DNA of 32,399 bases. Origin: an uncultured Lachnospiraceae bacterium. GTDB taxonomy: Bacteria; Bacillota; Clostridia; Lachnospirales; Lachnospiraceae. How positions within the stretch are numbered: position 1 is the first letter of the stretch; the number at the start of each line of letters is the position of its first letter. The stretch is taken from the NCBI GenBank assembly GCA_944381515.1, contig CALWLM010000018.1, positions 1-32,399 of the forward strand. The letters run 5' to 3'. The notes beneath the pieces are model-generated. The model saw nothing but the letters and a program-made list of their open reading frames with translations. It searched no databases and had not been told where the DNA came from. This document shows, in pieces, positions 9,866 to 19,714 of the stretch. The position numbers and the translations under genes are program-made.

Positions 9866-10888
9866 ATGCCAGGAGGAATTTTAACGCCAAATCGGTACAT
9901 CAAGTCAGATCTGAAATCCCACCGGATTCAGTGGGAGGTGGAGCATCCCTGCCGCTGGCCCTTTATGAAGATTCTGAGGGAAACCAGCTCGTTAAAGGAA
10001 TTTTATCCGGAAATCAACCCGTACGTAGAGGCATATAAGGTCAGAGATAATGTATGGGCTCTGTTTCAGGAATCCATGGATGGAGCCGGTGATTTGTGGA
10101 TGTATGTCATCAATGGGCCGGAGAAAGTGATGGTTGTGGATACGGGCTTTGGCGTAGGAGATTTGAAAGGACTGGTACAGCATTTGGTGGGCAGCAAGGA
10201 TAAGGAGATTTTTGCAGCCAATACCCATCACCATTACGATCATGCCTATGGCAATGCGCAGTTTGACCGGTGCTGCTGCCACCGCGACGAGGAGTTTTCC
10301 ATGCGGCTGAGAGCCATGAGTCCCCATATCTGGGATTATCTCTTCGATGAAGAGGGCAAAAATATTTACACGGAATTTGACCGGGCCGATATTATCCCTT
10401 ACCGGGAATATGAGCTGGTTCCCGTGCCGACCGGCCATATATTCGATCTGGGCGGAGGCTATGAGGTGGAGGCGGTTCCCTTGAGAGGCCATTCGGCGGG
10501 CCAGTGCGCTTATTTGGATAAGCAGAACCACATCCTGTTTTCCGGGGATATCACCGGCGTGGGAGGCTGCTATGAGGGCGATCCGAAGGCGGATAACTGC
10601 AGCGTTGAGACCCTTTGGCGGGATATGCAGGCGGTGGTGGCCCGTCTGGATGAGATTGAGTCGATCTTTCCCGGACATGGCTGCTGGGATGCGACCAGCT
10701 CTATTCTGCAATATGAGCTGGACGCTTTGGACCGTATTATGGCAGATCCGGAAGGAAATGCCGACGGCGTCAGGAAGTTTATTCGGGACGGCAAAGAGGT
10801 AAAGATGCTGACCATGAATATTTACCAGGGCACCGCTATCCGGTATTCTCCGGAGAAAGTGTATCGCAGGACGCCTTATGAGAGATAA
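9866..10888 (+). CDS. Metallo-beta-lactamase-fold hydrolase
   Basis: A 340-residue hydrolase of the MBL superfamily, predicted cytosolic. The zinc-binding HxHxDH motif is THHHYDH (His121, His123, Asp125, His126). Further ligands are likely in LRGHSAGQ and LFSGDITG, and in FPGHG near the end. I chose ATG 9866 and not 9860 because AGGAGG at 9852-9857 is eight bases from 9866 but only two from 9860. The first 60 residues and the tail (YQGTAIRYSPEKVYRR) lie outside the core fold. The gene runs straight into the deacetylase gene, with which it may form a unit. The substrate is not readable; glyoxalase II-like, lactonase or phosphodiesterase roles are all possible. Confidence 0.85.
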   Translation: MPGGILTPNRYIKSDLKSHRIQWEVEHPCRWPFMKILRETSSLKEFYPEINPYVEAYKVRDNVWALFQESMDGAGDLWMYVINGPEKVMVVDTGFGVGDLKGLVQHLVGSKDKEIFAANTHHHYDHAYGNAQFDRCCCHRDEEFSMRLRAMSPHIWDYLFDEEGKNIYTEFDRADIIPYREYELVPVPTGHIFDLGGGYEVEAVPLRGHSAGQCAYLDKQNHILFSGDITGVGGCYEGDPKADNCSVETLWRDMQAVVARLDEIESIFPGHGCWDATSSILQYELDALDRIMADPEGNADGVRKFIRDGKEVKMLTMNIYQGTAIRYSPEKVYRRTPYER

Positions 10889-10952
10889 CGGATTGAAGGC
10901 TGCGCAAGATACGGCAAAGGGGCAGTTGCCAGAATTGTTGAACCAGGAGAAA

Positions 10953-11813
10953 ATGATGAGAAAAAGATTGATATTCAGAGTGGATGATCTGGGATATACG
11001 GAAGCTTATGATCTGGGAGCAGTGAGGGCCTTTGACGAGGGCATTGCCAGCAGCGCCGATATTATGCTGGATTCTCCCCACACGAAGGAGATTCTGCATT
11101 GGGTTAAGGACAGGCCCTGGCTGTCCATTGGCTGGCATCGCCATCTGTGGGAGTCTCCGGTGCTTCCTCCTTCGCAGGTCCCTTCTCTGGTGGATGAGAG
11201 AGGAAGATTTAAATGGGGACACCGCCATCCGGAGCGCATGGCGGAAGCGGCCTACGAGGAGGCATACCGGGAATTTGAAGCCGAACTGGAGCTGTGCCAC
11301 TCCATCACCGGCCGATATCCCGATGTGGCCAGCGCTCGGGAAGGCGACATTCCTCTGGAGAGGGCTTTCCGCGATATTCTGGATCGGTATGGTATTGTTT
11401 ACGGGCATTATTCCACGGTGCCGGGTCATCATCACCAGACGGTCTGCGATGAAAAATACCGTTCCCTTAAGCTGTTTTCAGCCAACGCGTTTCCGCCGTC
11501 CTATGATTTGGCCTTCTTTAAGGATTACGATCCCTTAAAGCTCATGACTGCTCTGAGCTGGAGCGATGGAGAGACCTATTTCTACGGCTGGCATCCCGGC
11601 TATTGCGACGACCATATTCTGGAAGAATCCACCTGCAATATTCACCGGTGCAAGGAGCTGCAGGCGGCTGTCAGTGAGGAACTGAAAAACTGGGTGATTC
11701 AGAACCGGATCGAGCTGGTAAATCAGAGGGATGTGCTCTATGGCACCAATGAATTCCAGGATCATTTAAAGGAGACCGGCAGTCCTCTTTGGGCAGGAAA
11801 TTTTGTTTCCTGA
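10953..11813 (+). CDS. YdjC/ChbG/HpnK-family carbohydrate deacetylase
   Basis: A predicted metal-dependent deacetylase of N-acetylated sugars; 286 residues. The family N-terminal metal motif is FRVDDLGYT. The metal histidine lies in SIGWHRHLWESP, a further candidate histidine cluster is VPGHHHQT, and the C-terminal YGWHPGYCDD is the family HPG motif. I start at ATG 10953 (a second ATG is at 10956) because AGGAG precedes it and the family begins directly before the DD motif. An upstream start at 10878, overlapping the hydrolase gene, is possible but has a poor ribosome site. ChbG in E. coli deacetylates chitobiose; whether this enzyme acts on a GlcNAc oligosaccharide is inference. An RpiR-type sugar-phosphate regulator lies convergently downstream. 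Confidence 0.85.
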   Translation: MMRKRLIFRVDDLGYTEAYDLGAVRAFDEGIASSADIMLDSPHTKEILHWVKDRPWLSIGWHRHLWESPVLPPSQVPSLVDERGRFKWGHRHPERMAEAAYEEAYREFEAELELCHSITGRYPDVASAREGDIPLERAFRDILDRYGIVYGHYSTVPGHHHQTVCDEKYRSLKLFSANAFPPSYDLAFFKDYDPLKLMTALSWSDGETYFYGWHPGYCDDHILEESTCNIHRCKELQAAVSEELKNWVIQNRIELVNQRDVLYGTNEFQDHLKETGSPLWAGNFVS

Positions 11814-11844
11814 ATATACCATAATACATCATGCTGCAAATGTT

Positions 11845-11890
11845 AAAAAGTCATGCAGGCTGTGTTTTGCACAGGCAGGCATGACTTTTT
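11845..11890. terminator. Bidirectional terminator between the deacetylase and the RpiR regulator
   Basis: AAAAAGTCATGC at 11845-11856 pairs perfectly with GCATGACTTTTT at 11879-11890. An inner CTGTG/CACAG stem extends the hairpin. The A-run on the left and T-run on the right let it serve both convergent genes. Confidence 0.85.
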
Positions 11891-11903
11891 GGCGTATAAG
11901 TCT

Positions 11904-12698
11904 TCATGGATTTTCCTTTTCGGTATATTTGTATTTGCTCTTTTTGATTTCTGCGGCGATTGTTTCTATAACAAAAAGCTGCGTCATCATGCCGTCCATC
12001 CACCGGCCGTGCATACGGTAAGCTACCTGAGAAGGAGTGAAAAAAGTTACGTCCGACGCTTTGGCCAGGGAGGATTCCGTGCGTCCGGTAAGGGCTACGG
12101 TAAACTGCCGGTTCTCTCTGTATTCCGTAACGATTTCTAACAATTTGTCCGTCTCCCCGGAAATGGAAAAGGCCAGCAAAACAAAGCGGAGCTGGGGATG
12201 AAGATTGGGACTGACGGCGATTTCACCGGGAATATAGACCTGGGCCATGAGTCCGCAGCGGCGCAGATGGCTGGCGGCCAGAGAAGCAATATGAGAGGAG
12301 TTTCCGTATCCAGTACAGACAATATAGTCTGCTTCGCAGATTGCGCGGACTGTTTCTTGGAGATTTTCCTGGTTCAGGCTGGCCTGGCAGAGCTGAAGAA
12401 CTTCGCTCCAGTCGTCGGCCAGAGTCTTTTCGGAACCCCGGCGGTCCTGTTTGCGGGCGGATTCCTGATATTTGGCCTGGGACAGAGCGGCCATGAAGGA
12501 ACGGTAGGAGCTGTAGCCGCAGGTATTAATCATACGCATAATCGAGGCCTGTCCGGCTCCGATGTTGTCGGCCAGCTGTTTCAGCGTCACATGGATAAAA
12601 TAATGGCCGTCTTCCTCCTGCAGGATATAATCGGCTATTTTCTTTTCCGTTTTCGTCATATTTGGGTAAGCGGCCTGAACGGCGGCAAGGATATCCAT
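11904..12698 (-). CDS. MurR/RpiR-family transcriptional regulator with SIS domain
   Basis: A sugar-phosphate-responsive regulator of 264 residues. Residues about 1-77 are the RpiR helix-turn-helix (MTKTEKKIADYIL, then LKQLADNIGAGQASIMRMIN). Residues about 110-250 form a SIS sugar isomerase-like domain, with GYGNSSHIAS and FSISGETDKLLEI as the phosphosugar-binding loops. AAGGAGGAG precedes the ATG. It is convergent with the deacetylase gene and divergent from nrdG. The target is probably local sugar genes, perhaps the hydrolase-deacetylase pair, but no operator was identified. The ligand is unknown. Confidence 0.9.
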   Translation of the reverse strand: MDILAAVQAAYPNMTKTEKKIADYILQEEDGHYFIHVTLKQLADNIGAGQASIMRMINTCGYSSYRSFMAALSQAKYQESARKQDRRGSEKTLADDWSEVLQLCQASLNQENLQETVRAICEADYIVCTGYGNSSHIASLAASHLRRCGLMAQVYIPGEIAVSPNLHPQLRFVLLAFSISGETDKLLEIVTEYRENRQFTVALTGRTESSLAKASDVTFFTPSQVAYRMHGRWMDGMMTQLFVIETIAAEIKKSKYKYTEKENP

Positions 12699-12830
12699 CT
12701 GTCACTCCTCCTTCTTGGTTCCCGAATTATTTTTATTATGCAATACCGCGCTGAAAAAGTCAAATCCAGGACGGGGCCATTCCACATCATTACAGGTTAA
12801 TTATAGGTGCAAGAACGGAATAAAATCTGC

Positions 12831-12836
12831 TATAAT
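12831..12836 (+). promoter_or_regulatory. Likely -10 element of nrdG
   Basis: A perfect TATAAT lies 35 bases before the nrdG start, in the divergent region between the RpiR gene and nrdG. No good -35 is seen at the right distance. I find no NrdR-box-like palindrome here, unlike before nrdD. Confidence 0.45.
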
Positions 12837-12870
12837 GCAAGGGAATACAGAAACAGCGGAGGTAGAAATT

Positions 12871-13485
12871 ATGTATTATGGTAATATCAAACCATTCAGT
12901 ATAGAAAATGGCACCGGCGTGCGGGTATCTCTGTTTGTGTCCGGCTGCCGCAATTGCTGCAAAAACTGCTTCAGCCGCCAGACCTGGGATTTCTGCTATG
13001 GCGAGGTTTTTACGGAGAAGGAGGAAGAGGAGATTATAACCATGTTAAACCGCCCCTTTGTCGAGGGGCTTACGGTGCTGGGCGGCGAGCCTATGGAACC
13101 GGAAAACCAGAGAGATCTTCTTCCTTTTTTGCGCAGGGTAAGAGAGGCCTGTCCGAATAAGACCATCTGGATTTACACCGGATTTCGGCTGGAAAAAGGC
13201 GGGGAAGGCCGGGCCTTTCCCTGGTTTCTCCATGATTACGAGAAGACGGGAGTCTTGGCCATGCGGGCCGATACGGAATATTTGCCGGAGATTCTGAGTC
13301 TGACGGACATACTGGTGGACGGACGGTATGAGGAGGACAAAAAGAATCTGGTATTGAGCTTTCGGGGGTCGGAAAACCAGAGAATTATCTGTGTGCCGGA
13401 AACTCTCGCTTCCGGCCGGATTGTGCTGTCTCCACTGAATCAGAACAGTCGAAACGAAAATTCGTCCGCTCACAGCGCTCAATAA
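12871..13485 (+). CDS. nrdG: Anaerobic ribonucleotide reductase activating enzyme
   Basis: A radical SAM enzyme that puts the glycyl radical on NrdD; 204 residues. The start at ATG 12871 follows GCGGAGGT and gives the typical MYYGNIKPFSIENGTGVRVSLFVSGC. The iron-sulfur CxxxCxxC motif is Cys26, Cys30 and Cys33. An extra cysteine, Cys29, makes the string CRNCCKNC. TVLGGEPMEPEN is the family GGEP motif. An open frame continues to 12715, but those added residues do not belong to the family. The gene is separated from nrdD by four genes and two terminators and needs its own promoter. Confidence 0.95.
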   Translation: MYYGNIKPFSIENGTGVRVSLFVSGCRNCCKNCFSRQTWDFCYGEVFTEKEEEEIITMLNRPFVEGLTVLGGEPMEPENQRDLLPFLRRVREACPNKTIWIYTGFRLEKGGEGRAFPWFLHDYEKTGVLAMRADTEYLPEILSLTDILVDGRYEEDKKNLVLSFRGSENQRIICVPETLASGRIVLSPLNQNSRNENSSAHSAQ

Positions 13486-13558
13486 ATAAGGAAGAAAAAG
13501 AGCCAGAAATATTACACGCGACCGTGCGTATCATCCGACATTTTTCGTTCTTTCCCTC

Positions 13559-15093
<1,535 letters not shown>

Positions 15094-15140
15094 TTATATG
15101 AAAAAAGACAAAAACGAGCTCTGAAAAATGAGCTCTGGCG

Positions 15141-15206
15141 GGCAATGGGGCTGCAGGAGATGGAAAGAGTCTTCTGCAGCCCTGTTGACTGCATTGCCGT
15201 TTTTTT
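15141..15206 (+). terminator. Terminator of guaB
   Basis: The outer stem is GGCAATG at 15141-15147 with CATTGCC at 15192-15198. The inner stem is GGGCTGCAG at 15148-15156 with CTGCAGCCC at 15174-15182. A run of T at 15200-15206 follows. Just upstream, two GAGCTC palindromes around 15116-15135 can form a smaller hairpin. Confidence 0.88.
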
Positions 15207-15242
15207 GTCAAGATTAATCGGGAATTTTGTCGAAATGGGGGA

Positions 15243-15271
15243 TTGACATCCTCGTACATAACAACTACAAT
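15243..15271 (+). promoter_or_regulatory. Sigma-A promoter of the folate-ligase-like / BMP transporter operon
   Basis: TTGACA at 15243-15248 and TACAAT at 15266-15271 are separated by 17 bases. It stands just after the guaB terminator and about 50 bases before the first gene, so the operon is transcribed independently of guaB. Confidence 0.8.
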
Positions 15272-15321
15272 TTTATTCATTGAGTGCGTAAAAGCCGCAC
15301 AGTGTGAAGGAGAAAGAGAAA

Positions 15322-16068
15322 ATGCAGATGGATGCGAAGGAAGCACGGGTAAAGATCTGGGAAGAACTACTTAAGGTGGCGAGGCCGGACTCCAAATTCA
15401 GCTGGGAGTTTTCCGAGTTTATCGCTGACTACGAGGGCAGCGACAAGGGCGCGGCTCTTTTAGCTTCTACGGATATGTACAAGAACGCCAAGGTTATCTT
15501 TATTACGCCGGATAATAATCTGGAGAAGCTGCGCGAGATAGCTTTCAGAGATAAGAAGACGGTGGTTATGACCAATTACGGAATTACCCGGGGATTCTTC
15601 CTGATTCGTCCGGAATACATCCCGGAGGGCAAGGAGGAGGTCGCTTCTCTGCTGGATGGAATCGGCCGTTACTGGAAGCATCAGACGCTGGAGCAGCTGA
15701 AGGCTTCGGTGGGACATATCGATATGCTGGTGACTGGAGCTTCGGCGATCACGCCCAGCGGCATTCGATTCGGCAAGGGCCACGGCTATTTTGATCTGGA
15801 GTGGGCCATGCTGTACACCTGCGGAATTGTGGACGACAGCTCTGTTATTGTAGGAGCGGGTCATGACTGCCAGGTGGCGGATGTGGAGGTCAATGTGGAG
15901 GAATACGATACGGCCATCGACTATATCGTGACGCCTACCCGTATCATTGAGACCCGCCATGAGTTTCCCAGACCGAAGAAGGGCATCATTTGGAGCCGGC
16001 TGGCTCCGGGCATGAGAGAGCAGATTCCTCCGATTCAGGAGCTCTGGTGCCGGGTGCACTGCAAATAA
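15322..16068 (+). CDS. 5-formyltetrahydrofolate cyclo-ligase-like (MTHFS superfamily) protein
   Basis: A 248-residue cytosolic protein of the MTHFS/COG0212 fold. The glycine-rich signature is RFGKGHGYFDLEWAML (from Arg149), where true cyclo-ligases usually have GxGxGYYDRxL. The YDR to FDLE change recalls the MTHFSD-like subgroup. An N-terminal basic helix (KEARVKIWEELLKVAR) and a C-terminal IDYIVTPTRII match the family. I chose ATG 15322, nine bases after AAGGAG; a GTG further upstream lies inside that site. It is longer than ordinary cyclo-ligases (about 190 residues). As first gene of an ABC-importer operon it may process the imported compound, but this is inference. Folate-ligase activity should not be assumed. 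Confidence 0.75.
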   Translation: MQMDAKEARVKIWEELLKVARPDSKFSWEFSEFIADYEGSDKGAALLASTDMYKNAKVIFITPDNNLEKLREIAFRDKKTVVMTNYGITRGFFLIRPEYIPEGKEEVASLLDGIGRYWKHQTLEQLKASVGHIDMLVTGASAITPSGIRFGKGHGYFDLEWAMLYTCGIVDDSSVIVGAGHDCQVADVEVNVEEYDTAIDYIVTPTRIIETRHEFPRPKKGIIWSRLAPGMREQIPPIQELWCRVHCK

Positions 16069-16113
16069 GGCTGCGACAAGGCTGTGGGTTTTAATAGAAT
16101 GGGAGACGAGAAG

Positions 16114-17646
16114 ATGGAACGGACGCCCTTACTGGAACTGAAGGGGATCACAAAGACCTTTGGCGATTTTACAGCCAATGACAATATCAATCTGAAGGTA
16201 TACAGGGGCGAAGTGCATGCTGTGCTGGGAGAGAACGGCGCAGGCAAGAGCACACTGATGAATATTATCTATGGAATCTATAAGCCGGACAGAGGAGAAA
16301 TCTCTCTGTCCGGTCAATCTGTCAAAATCCAGTCGCCGCGGGATGCGCTGCGTCATGGAATCGGCATGGTTCATCAGCATTTCATGCTGGTGGGCATGTA
16401 TTCTGCTATCGAAAATATCTGTCTGATGGGCGAAGAGAAAGCCCTTTCCCTTACCAATAAAAAGAAGACCGAGGAGAAGCTCATAGAGCTGAAAAAGCAA
16501 TACGGCATCGAGGTGGATCTGCACAGTCCGGTGGAGCAGTTAAGCATCGGCATGCAGCAGAAGGTAGAGATTCTGAAGCTTCTCTACACGGGAGCCGACG
16601 TGCTGATTTTTGACGAGCCTACGGCTGTGCTGCCTCCTCAGGAGTGCGACGCCCTCTTTGACGTAATCAAAAATCTGGTTCGCCAGGACAAGGGCGTGAT
16701 TTTCATCAGCCATAAGCTGGAGGAGGTCCTCTATATCTCCAATTATATTACGGTTCTGACCAGGGGACAGATCACCGGTCAGATCCGGACGCAGGAGGCA
16801 GATAAGGAGACCATCGTCCGGATGATGGTGGGAGAGGATATGCTGCCGCCTGACTTTGCAGCCCGCCGCGCTGTGGGCACGCCTGGCCCTGTTGTACTGG
16901 AAGGAGAGGGGCTCTACGCCAGAGACGACCGCCATGTCTATACCCTCCAGGGGGTGGACATCCAGATTCATGCGGGAGAGATCGTGGGCGTGGCAGGCGT
17001 TGAGGGCAACGGACAGGTGGAGCTTGCGGAAGTGCTGGCCGGCGTGAGAAAGGCCAGAAAGGGAGGCCGGGTGAAAATCGACGGACAGGAAGTGTCTACG
17101 AAGAACGCCAGCGCCTTTATCGAAAACAATATTGCCTATGTGCCTGCGGATCGCAACTATGTGGGCAGCGTGCCGGATTTCCCTCTGTATGAAAACTGGA
17201 TTCTGCGAAACAATCATCCGCCGATGAAGGGACCTTTTCTGGATTACGGAAAGATCCGCGAAGAGGCCCAAAAGGCCATGAAGTCCTTTGACGTGCGGGC
17301 CAGAGGCGTGGAGGAGCGCAGCGCCAATCTGTCCGGCGGCAATCTGCAAAAGTTTATTCTGGCCAGAGCCCTGGGCAAGCATCCCAGGGTGCTGATCTGC
17401 GAATATCCTACCAGAGGCCTGGATATCAAGGCCACCTGGTTTGTCCGGGACAGGATTCTCAGAGCCAGAGAGGCGGGGATGGGAGTACTGATGATTTCCG
17501 GAGATTTTGAAGAGCTGTTTTCCCTGTCGGACCGGATTGTGGTGCTCTACGGCGGCCGGATCGTCGGGGAAGTACGGCCGGAAGAGACTACGGTGCGTAA
17601 GGTAGGAATGATGATGATGGGGGTGAGCGGACATGAAAGCAATTGA
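16114..17646 (+). CDS. BMP-family ABC importer ATPase with two ABC domains
   Basis: The energy-coupling subunit of a nucleoside-type (YufO/NupO-like) importer, at the inner face of the membrane; 510 residues. The first ABC domain has Walker A GENGAGKST (Lys45), signature LSIGMQQKVEI and Walker B VLIFDEPTAVL. The second has a degenerate Walker A (GVEGNGQVELA), signature LSGGNLQKFILARAL and Walker B-like ICEYPTRGLDI. This asymmetric pair is normal for the family. I start at ATG 16114, seven bases after GGGAGA; the frame is open to a GTG at 16084 but without a good site. It overlaps the first permease gene by 14 bases, which indicates coupled translation. Confidence 0.92.
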   Translation: MERTPLLELKGITKTFGDFTANDNINLKVYRGEVHAVLGENGAGKSTLMNIIYGIYKPDRGEISLSGQSVKIQSPRDALRHGIGMVHQHFMLVGMYSAIENICLMGEEKALSLTNKKKTEEKLIELKKQYGIEVDLHSPVEQLSIGMQQKVEILKLLYTGADVLIFDEPTAVLPPQECDALFDVIKNLVRQDKGVIFISHKLEEVLYISNYITVLTRGQITGQIRTQEADKETIVRMMVGEDMLPPDFAARRAVGTPGPVVLEGEGLYARDDRHVYTLQGVDIQIHAGEIVGVAGVEGNGQVELAEVLAGVRKARKGGRVKIDGQEVSTKNASAFIENNIAYVPADRNYVGSVPDFPLYENWILRNNHPPMKGPFLDYGKIREEAQKAMKSFDVRARGVEERSANLSGGNLQKFILARALGKHPRVLICEYPTRGLDIKATWFVRDRILRAREAGMGVLMISGDFEELFSLSDRIVVLYGGRIVGEVRPEETTVRKVGMMMMGVSGHESN

Positions 17647-18706
17647 TTCCATGCACAGCGGTGCGCTGCTTCGCCGTATCGGGATCGTACTTTTATCGGT
17701 CCTGGCGGCTCTGACTTTGGGGGCTGTCTTTCTGATAATCCTGGATGTGAACCCCTTTACGGCCTACTATTATCTGCTGGTGCGGCCTTTCAGCTCCTTA
17801 AACAGCATTGGCGAGATGACCATTAAGATGGTGCCGATTCTGATTGTAGGCATAGGCGTTTCCTTTACCTTTCAGACAAAGCTCAGCAATCTGGGCGGAG
17901 AGGGCCAGATCTGCCTGGGAGCTATTGGCATGACTCTGGTTGGAACCTCCTCCTTTGCAGAGGCCGCAGGCGGCTGGTATATCCCGGTGGGAATGCTGGT
18001 GGCGGCCCTGTTTGGCGCTTTGTGGGCCGGTATCGCCGGATTTTTCAAAACCCGGTTTAAGGCCAGCGAGATTATCACAACGTTACTGCTCAATTATATA
18101 GCCGTGCAGCTGCTCAGCTGGTGCGTATACTACCCGCTGCGGGACACGGCCGGAAATATTCCGCAGTCTGCCGCGGTGGCAGCCACTCTGCCCCGGCTGA
18201 TCAGCGGCAGCCGGATGAACGTGGGTCTTATCATTGCCCTGGCCTGCGTGGTCGTCTACTGGGTGGTGATGAAGAGAACCAAATTTGGTTACCGCCTGCG
18301 GGTTCTGGGCGGCAGCATCAAGGCGGCTACCTTCGGCGGCATCAGCAAGAGAAAATACTATCTGATCGTCATGATGATCAGCGGAGCCTTTGCCGGACTG
18401 GCCGGCTCCATCGAACTGGCGGGCACGCAGACCAGACTTCTGGAAGGTCTGGCCGGCTCTTATGGCTTTGACGGCGTGGTGGCCTCTCTGCTTGGAATGA
18501 TGAATCCCCTGGGCGTGCTGCTGTCATCGGTACTTCTGGGAGCTTTGAGTATCGGGGCGGAGACCATGCAGGTGCGTACCGGCGTGTCCTCCCTTTTCCT
18601 CAATGTGCTGGAGGCTCTGATTGTGCTCTTTATCCTGCTGGGCTTCAGCTTTTTTGGGGACGGCAGCCGCAAAAAGAACAAAAAGGGAAAGGAGAGTGAG
18701 GAGTAA
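17633..18706 (+). CDS. BMP-family ABC importer permease 1 (YufP/NupP-like)
   Basis: An integral membrane subunit of 357 residues with about eight to ten hydrophobic segments. The stretches FTFQTKLSNLGGEGQICLGA and FKTRFKASEIITTLLLNYIA are typical of permeases of the ribose/BMP (BPD_transp_2) family. The C-terminus is lysine-rich and cytosolic. It overlaps the ATPase gene and is followed directly by the second permease gene, whose ATG touches its stop codon. Together with the second permease it should form the heterodimeric channel. Confidence 0.92.
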   Translation: MKAIDSMHSGALLRRIGIVLLSVLAALTLGAVFLIILDVNPFTAYYYLLVRPFSSLNSIGEMTIKMVPILIVGIGVSFTFQTKLSNLGGEGQICLGAIGMTLVGTSSFAEAAGGWYIPVGMLVAALFGALWAGIAGFFKTRFKASEIITTLLLNYIAVQLLSWCVYYPLRDTAGNIPQSAAVAATLPRLISGSRMNVGLIIALACVVVYWVVMKRTKFGYRLRVLGGSIKAATFGGISKRKYYLIVMMISGAFAGLAGSIELAGTQTRLLEGLAGSYGFDGVVASLLGMMNPLGVLLSSVLLGALSIGAETMQVRTGVSSLFLNVLEALIVLFILLGFSFFGDGSRKKNKKGKESEE

Positions 18707-19648
18707 ATGGATCAGATTTTTACCGCAGCTTTCCTGGTACCTCTCCTGGCCGCCGGCGTACGCATGGGCGCTCCCCTGATTTTTGGTTCGGTGGGCGATG
18801 TGCTGTCGGAAAAGACCGGCGTCATGAATATCGCTCTGGAGGGCGAGATGCTGATCGCTGCCCTTTTGGCCTTTATGGCGGCCTACAGCTCAGGCAGCCT
18901 TCTCCTCGGAGTCCTGGTAGGAGGCTTTACCGGCCTTCTGTCTGCCCTGGTTATCGCGTTTTGGGGAATATCCCGCAGGCAGGATCAGTCCGTGGTAGGC
19001 ATTATGTTCAATATTTTTGCTCTGGGCTTTACCAACTTTTTGTACCGGGCCACCTTCGGTGTCCGCACGGAACGGGCCAGCGTGGCCACTCTCGAAACAA
19101 TCCGAATCCCTGTGCTGGCGGATATTCCCTACATCGGTGAAATCTTTTTCCAGCATAATATCCTGGTCTACCTGGCCTTTATCGGCGCCGTGGCGGTCTG
19201 GTTCGTGATGAAATACACGAAATTCGGCCTGCAGGCGGCGGCAGCCGGCGAGAATCCCAAGGCGGCGGCAGCGGCCGGTATAAATGTGGTTCGTCTGCGC
19301 TATATCGGATACATGTTCAGCGGCTTTATGGCTGGTATCGGCGGAGCGTTTCTGTCGCTGGGAAATGTGGGAACCTTTACGGAAAACATGAGCTCAGGCC
19401 GCGGCTTTATCTGTCTGGCTATCACGATTTTATCCCGGTGGAACCCGCTTTTTGCGGTGCTTGCAGCCTTCCTGTTTGGTACGGTGGAGGCTTTGCAGCT
19501 CAGGCTTCAGGCTATGGGAGCGGATCTGCCCTACCAGTTTTTCGTGGCCCTGCCCTATATCGTTACCCTGATCAGCCTTGTAATCTTCGGCCGCAATATC
19601 CGCGCGCCCAAGGATCTGGGCAATGCATACGATAAGGAGAGCCGCTGA
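18707..19648 (+). CDS. BMP-family ABC importer permease 2 (YufQ/NupQ-like)
   Basis: The second integral membrane subunit, 313 residues. LIFGSVGDVLSEKTGVMNIALEGEML near the N-terminus is a clear family signature, seen here in two parts, and GFTNFLYRATFG and GRGFICLAITILSRWNPL follow. About eight membrane helices are predicted by eye. The start codon directly abuts the preceding stop; its ribosome site (GAGTGAGGAG) lies inside the upstream gene. It pairs with permease 1. Confidence 0.92.
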   Translation: MDQIFTAAFLVPLLAAGVRMGAPLIFGSVGDVLSEKTGVMNIALEGEMLIAALLAFMAAYSSGSLLLGVLVGGFTGLLSALVIAFWGISRRQDQSVVGIMFNIFALGFTNFLYRATFGVRTERASVATLETIRIPVLADIPYIGEIFFQHNILVYLAFIGAVAVWFVMKYTKFGLQAAAAGENPKAAAAAGINVVRLRYIGYMFSGFMAGIGGAFLSLGNVGTFTENMSSGRGFICLAITILSRWNPLFAVLAAFLFGTVEALQLRLQAMGADLPYQFFVALPYIVTLISLVIFGRNIRAPKDLGNAYDKESR

Positions 19649-19668
19649 CGTGCTGACGGAGAGCTTTT

Positions 19669-19683
19669 GGCGGAATAACCGCC
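19669..19683 (+). repeat. Small hairpin between permease 2 and the binding-protein gene
   Basis: GGCGG-AATAA-CCGCC, a 5-bp perfect stem with no T-run after it. Such intercistronic hairpins can stabilise the downstream mRNA of abundant binding proteins, but no effect is shown here. Confidence 0.35.
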
Positions 19684-19714
19684 TGGCTATAAATGAAAAC
19701 GAGGAGAGAGAAAA

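Noticed and set aside
12715-12870. N-terminal extension of nrdG to 12715
   Set aside because: The added residues do not belong to NrdG, the promoter -10 lies inside, and a good ribosome site precedes ATG 12871.
15094-15321. Purine riboswitch before the nucleoside-type importer operon or guaB
   Set aside because: I could not find the conserved purine-aptamer core; only a terminator and a sigma-A promoter are present.
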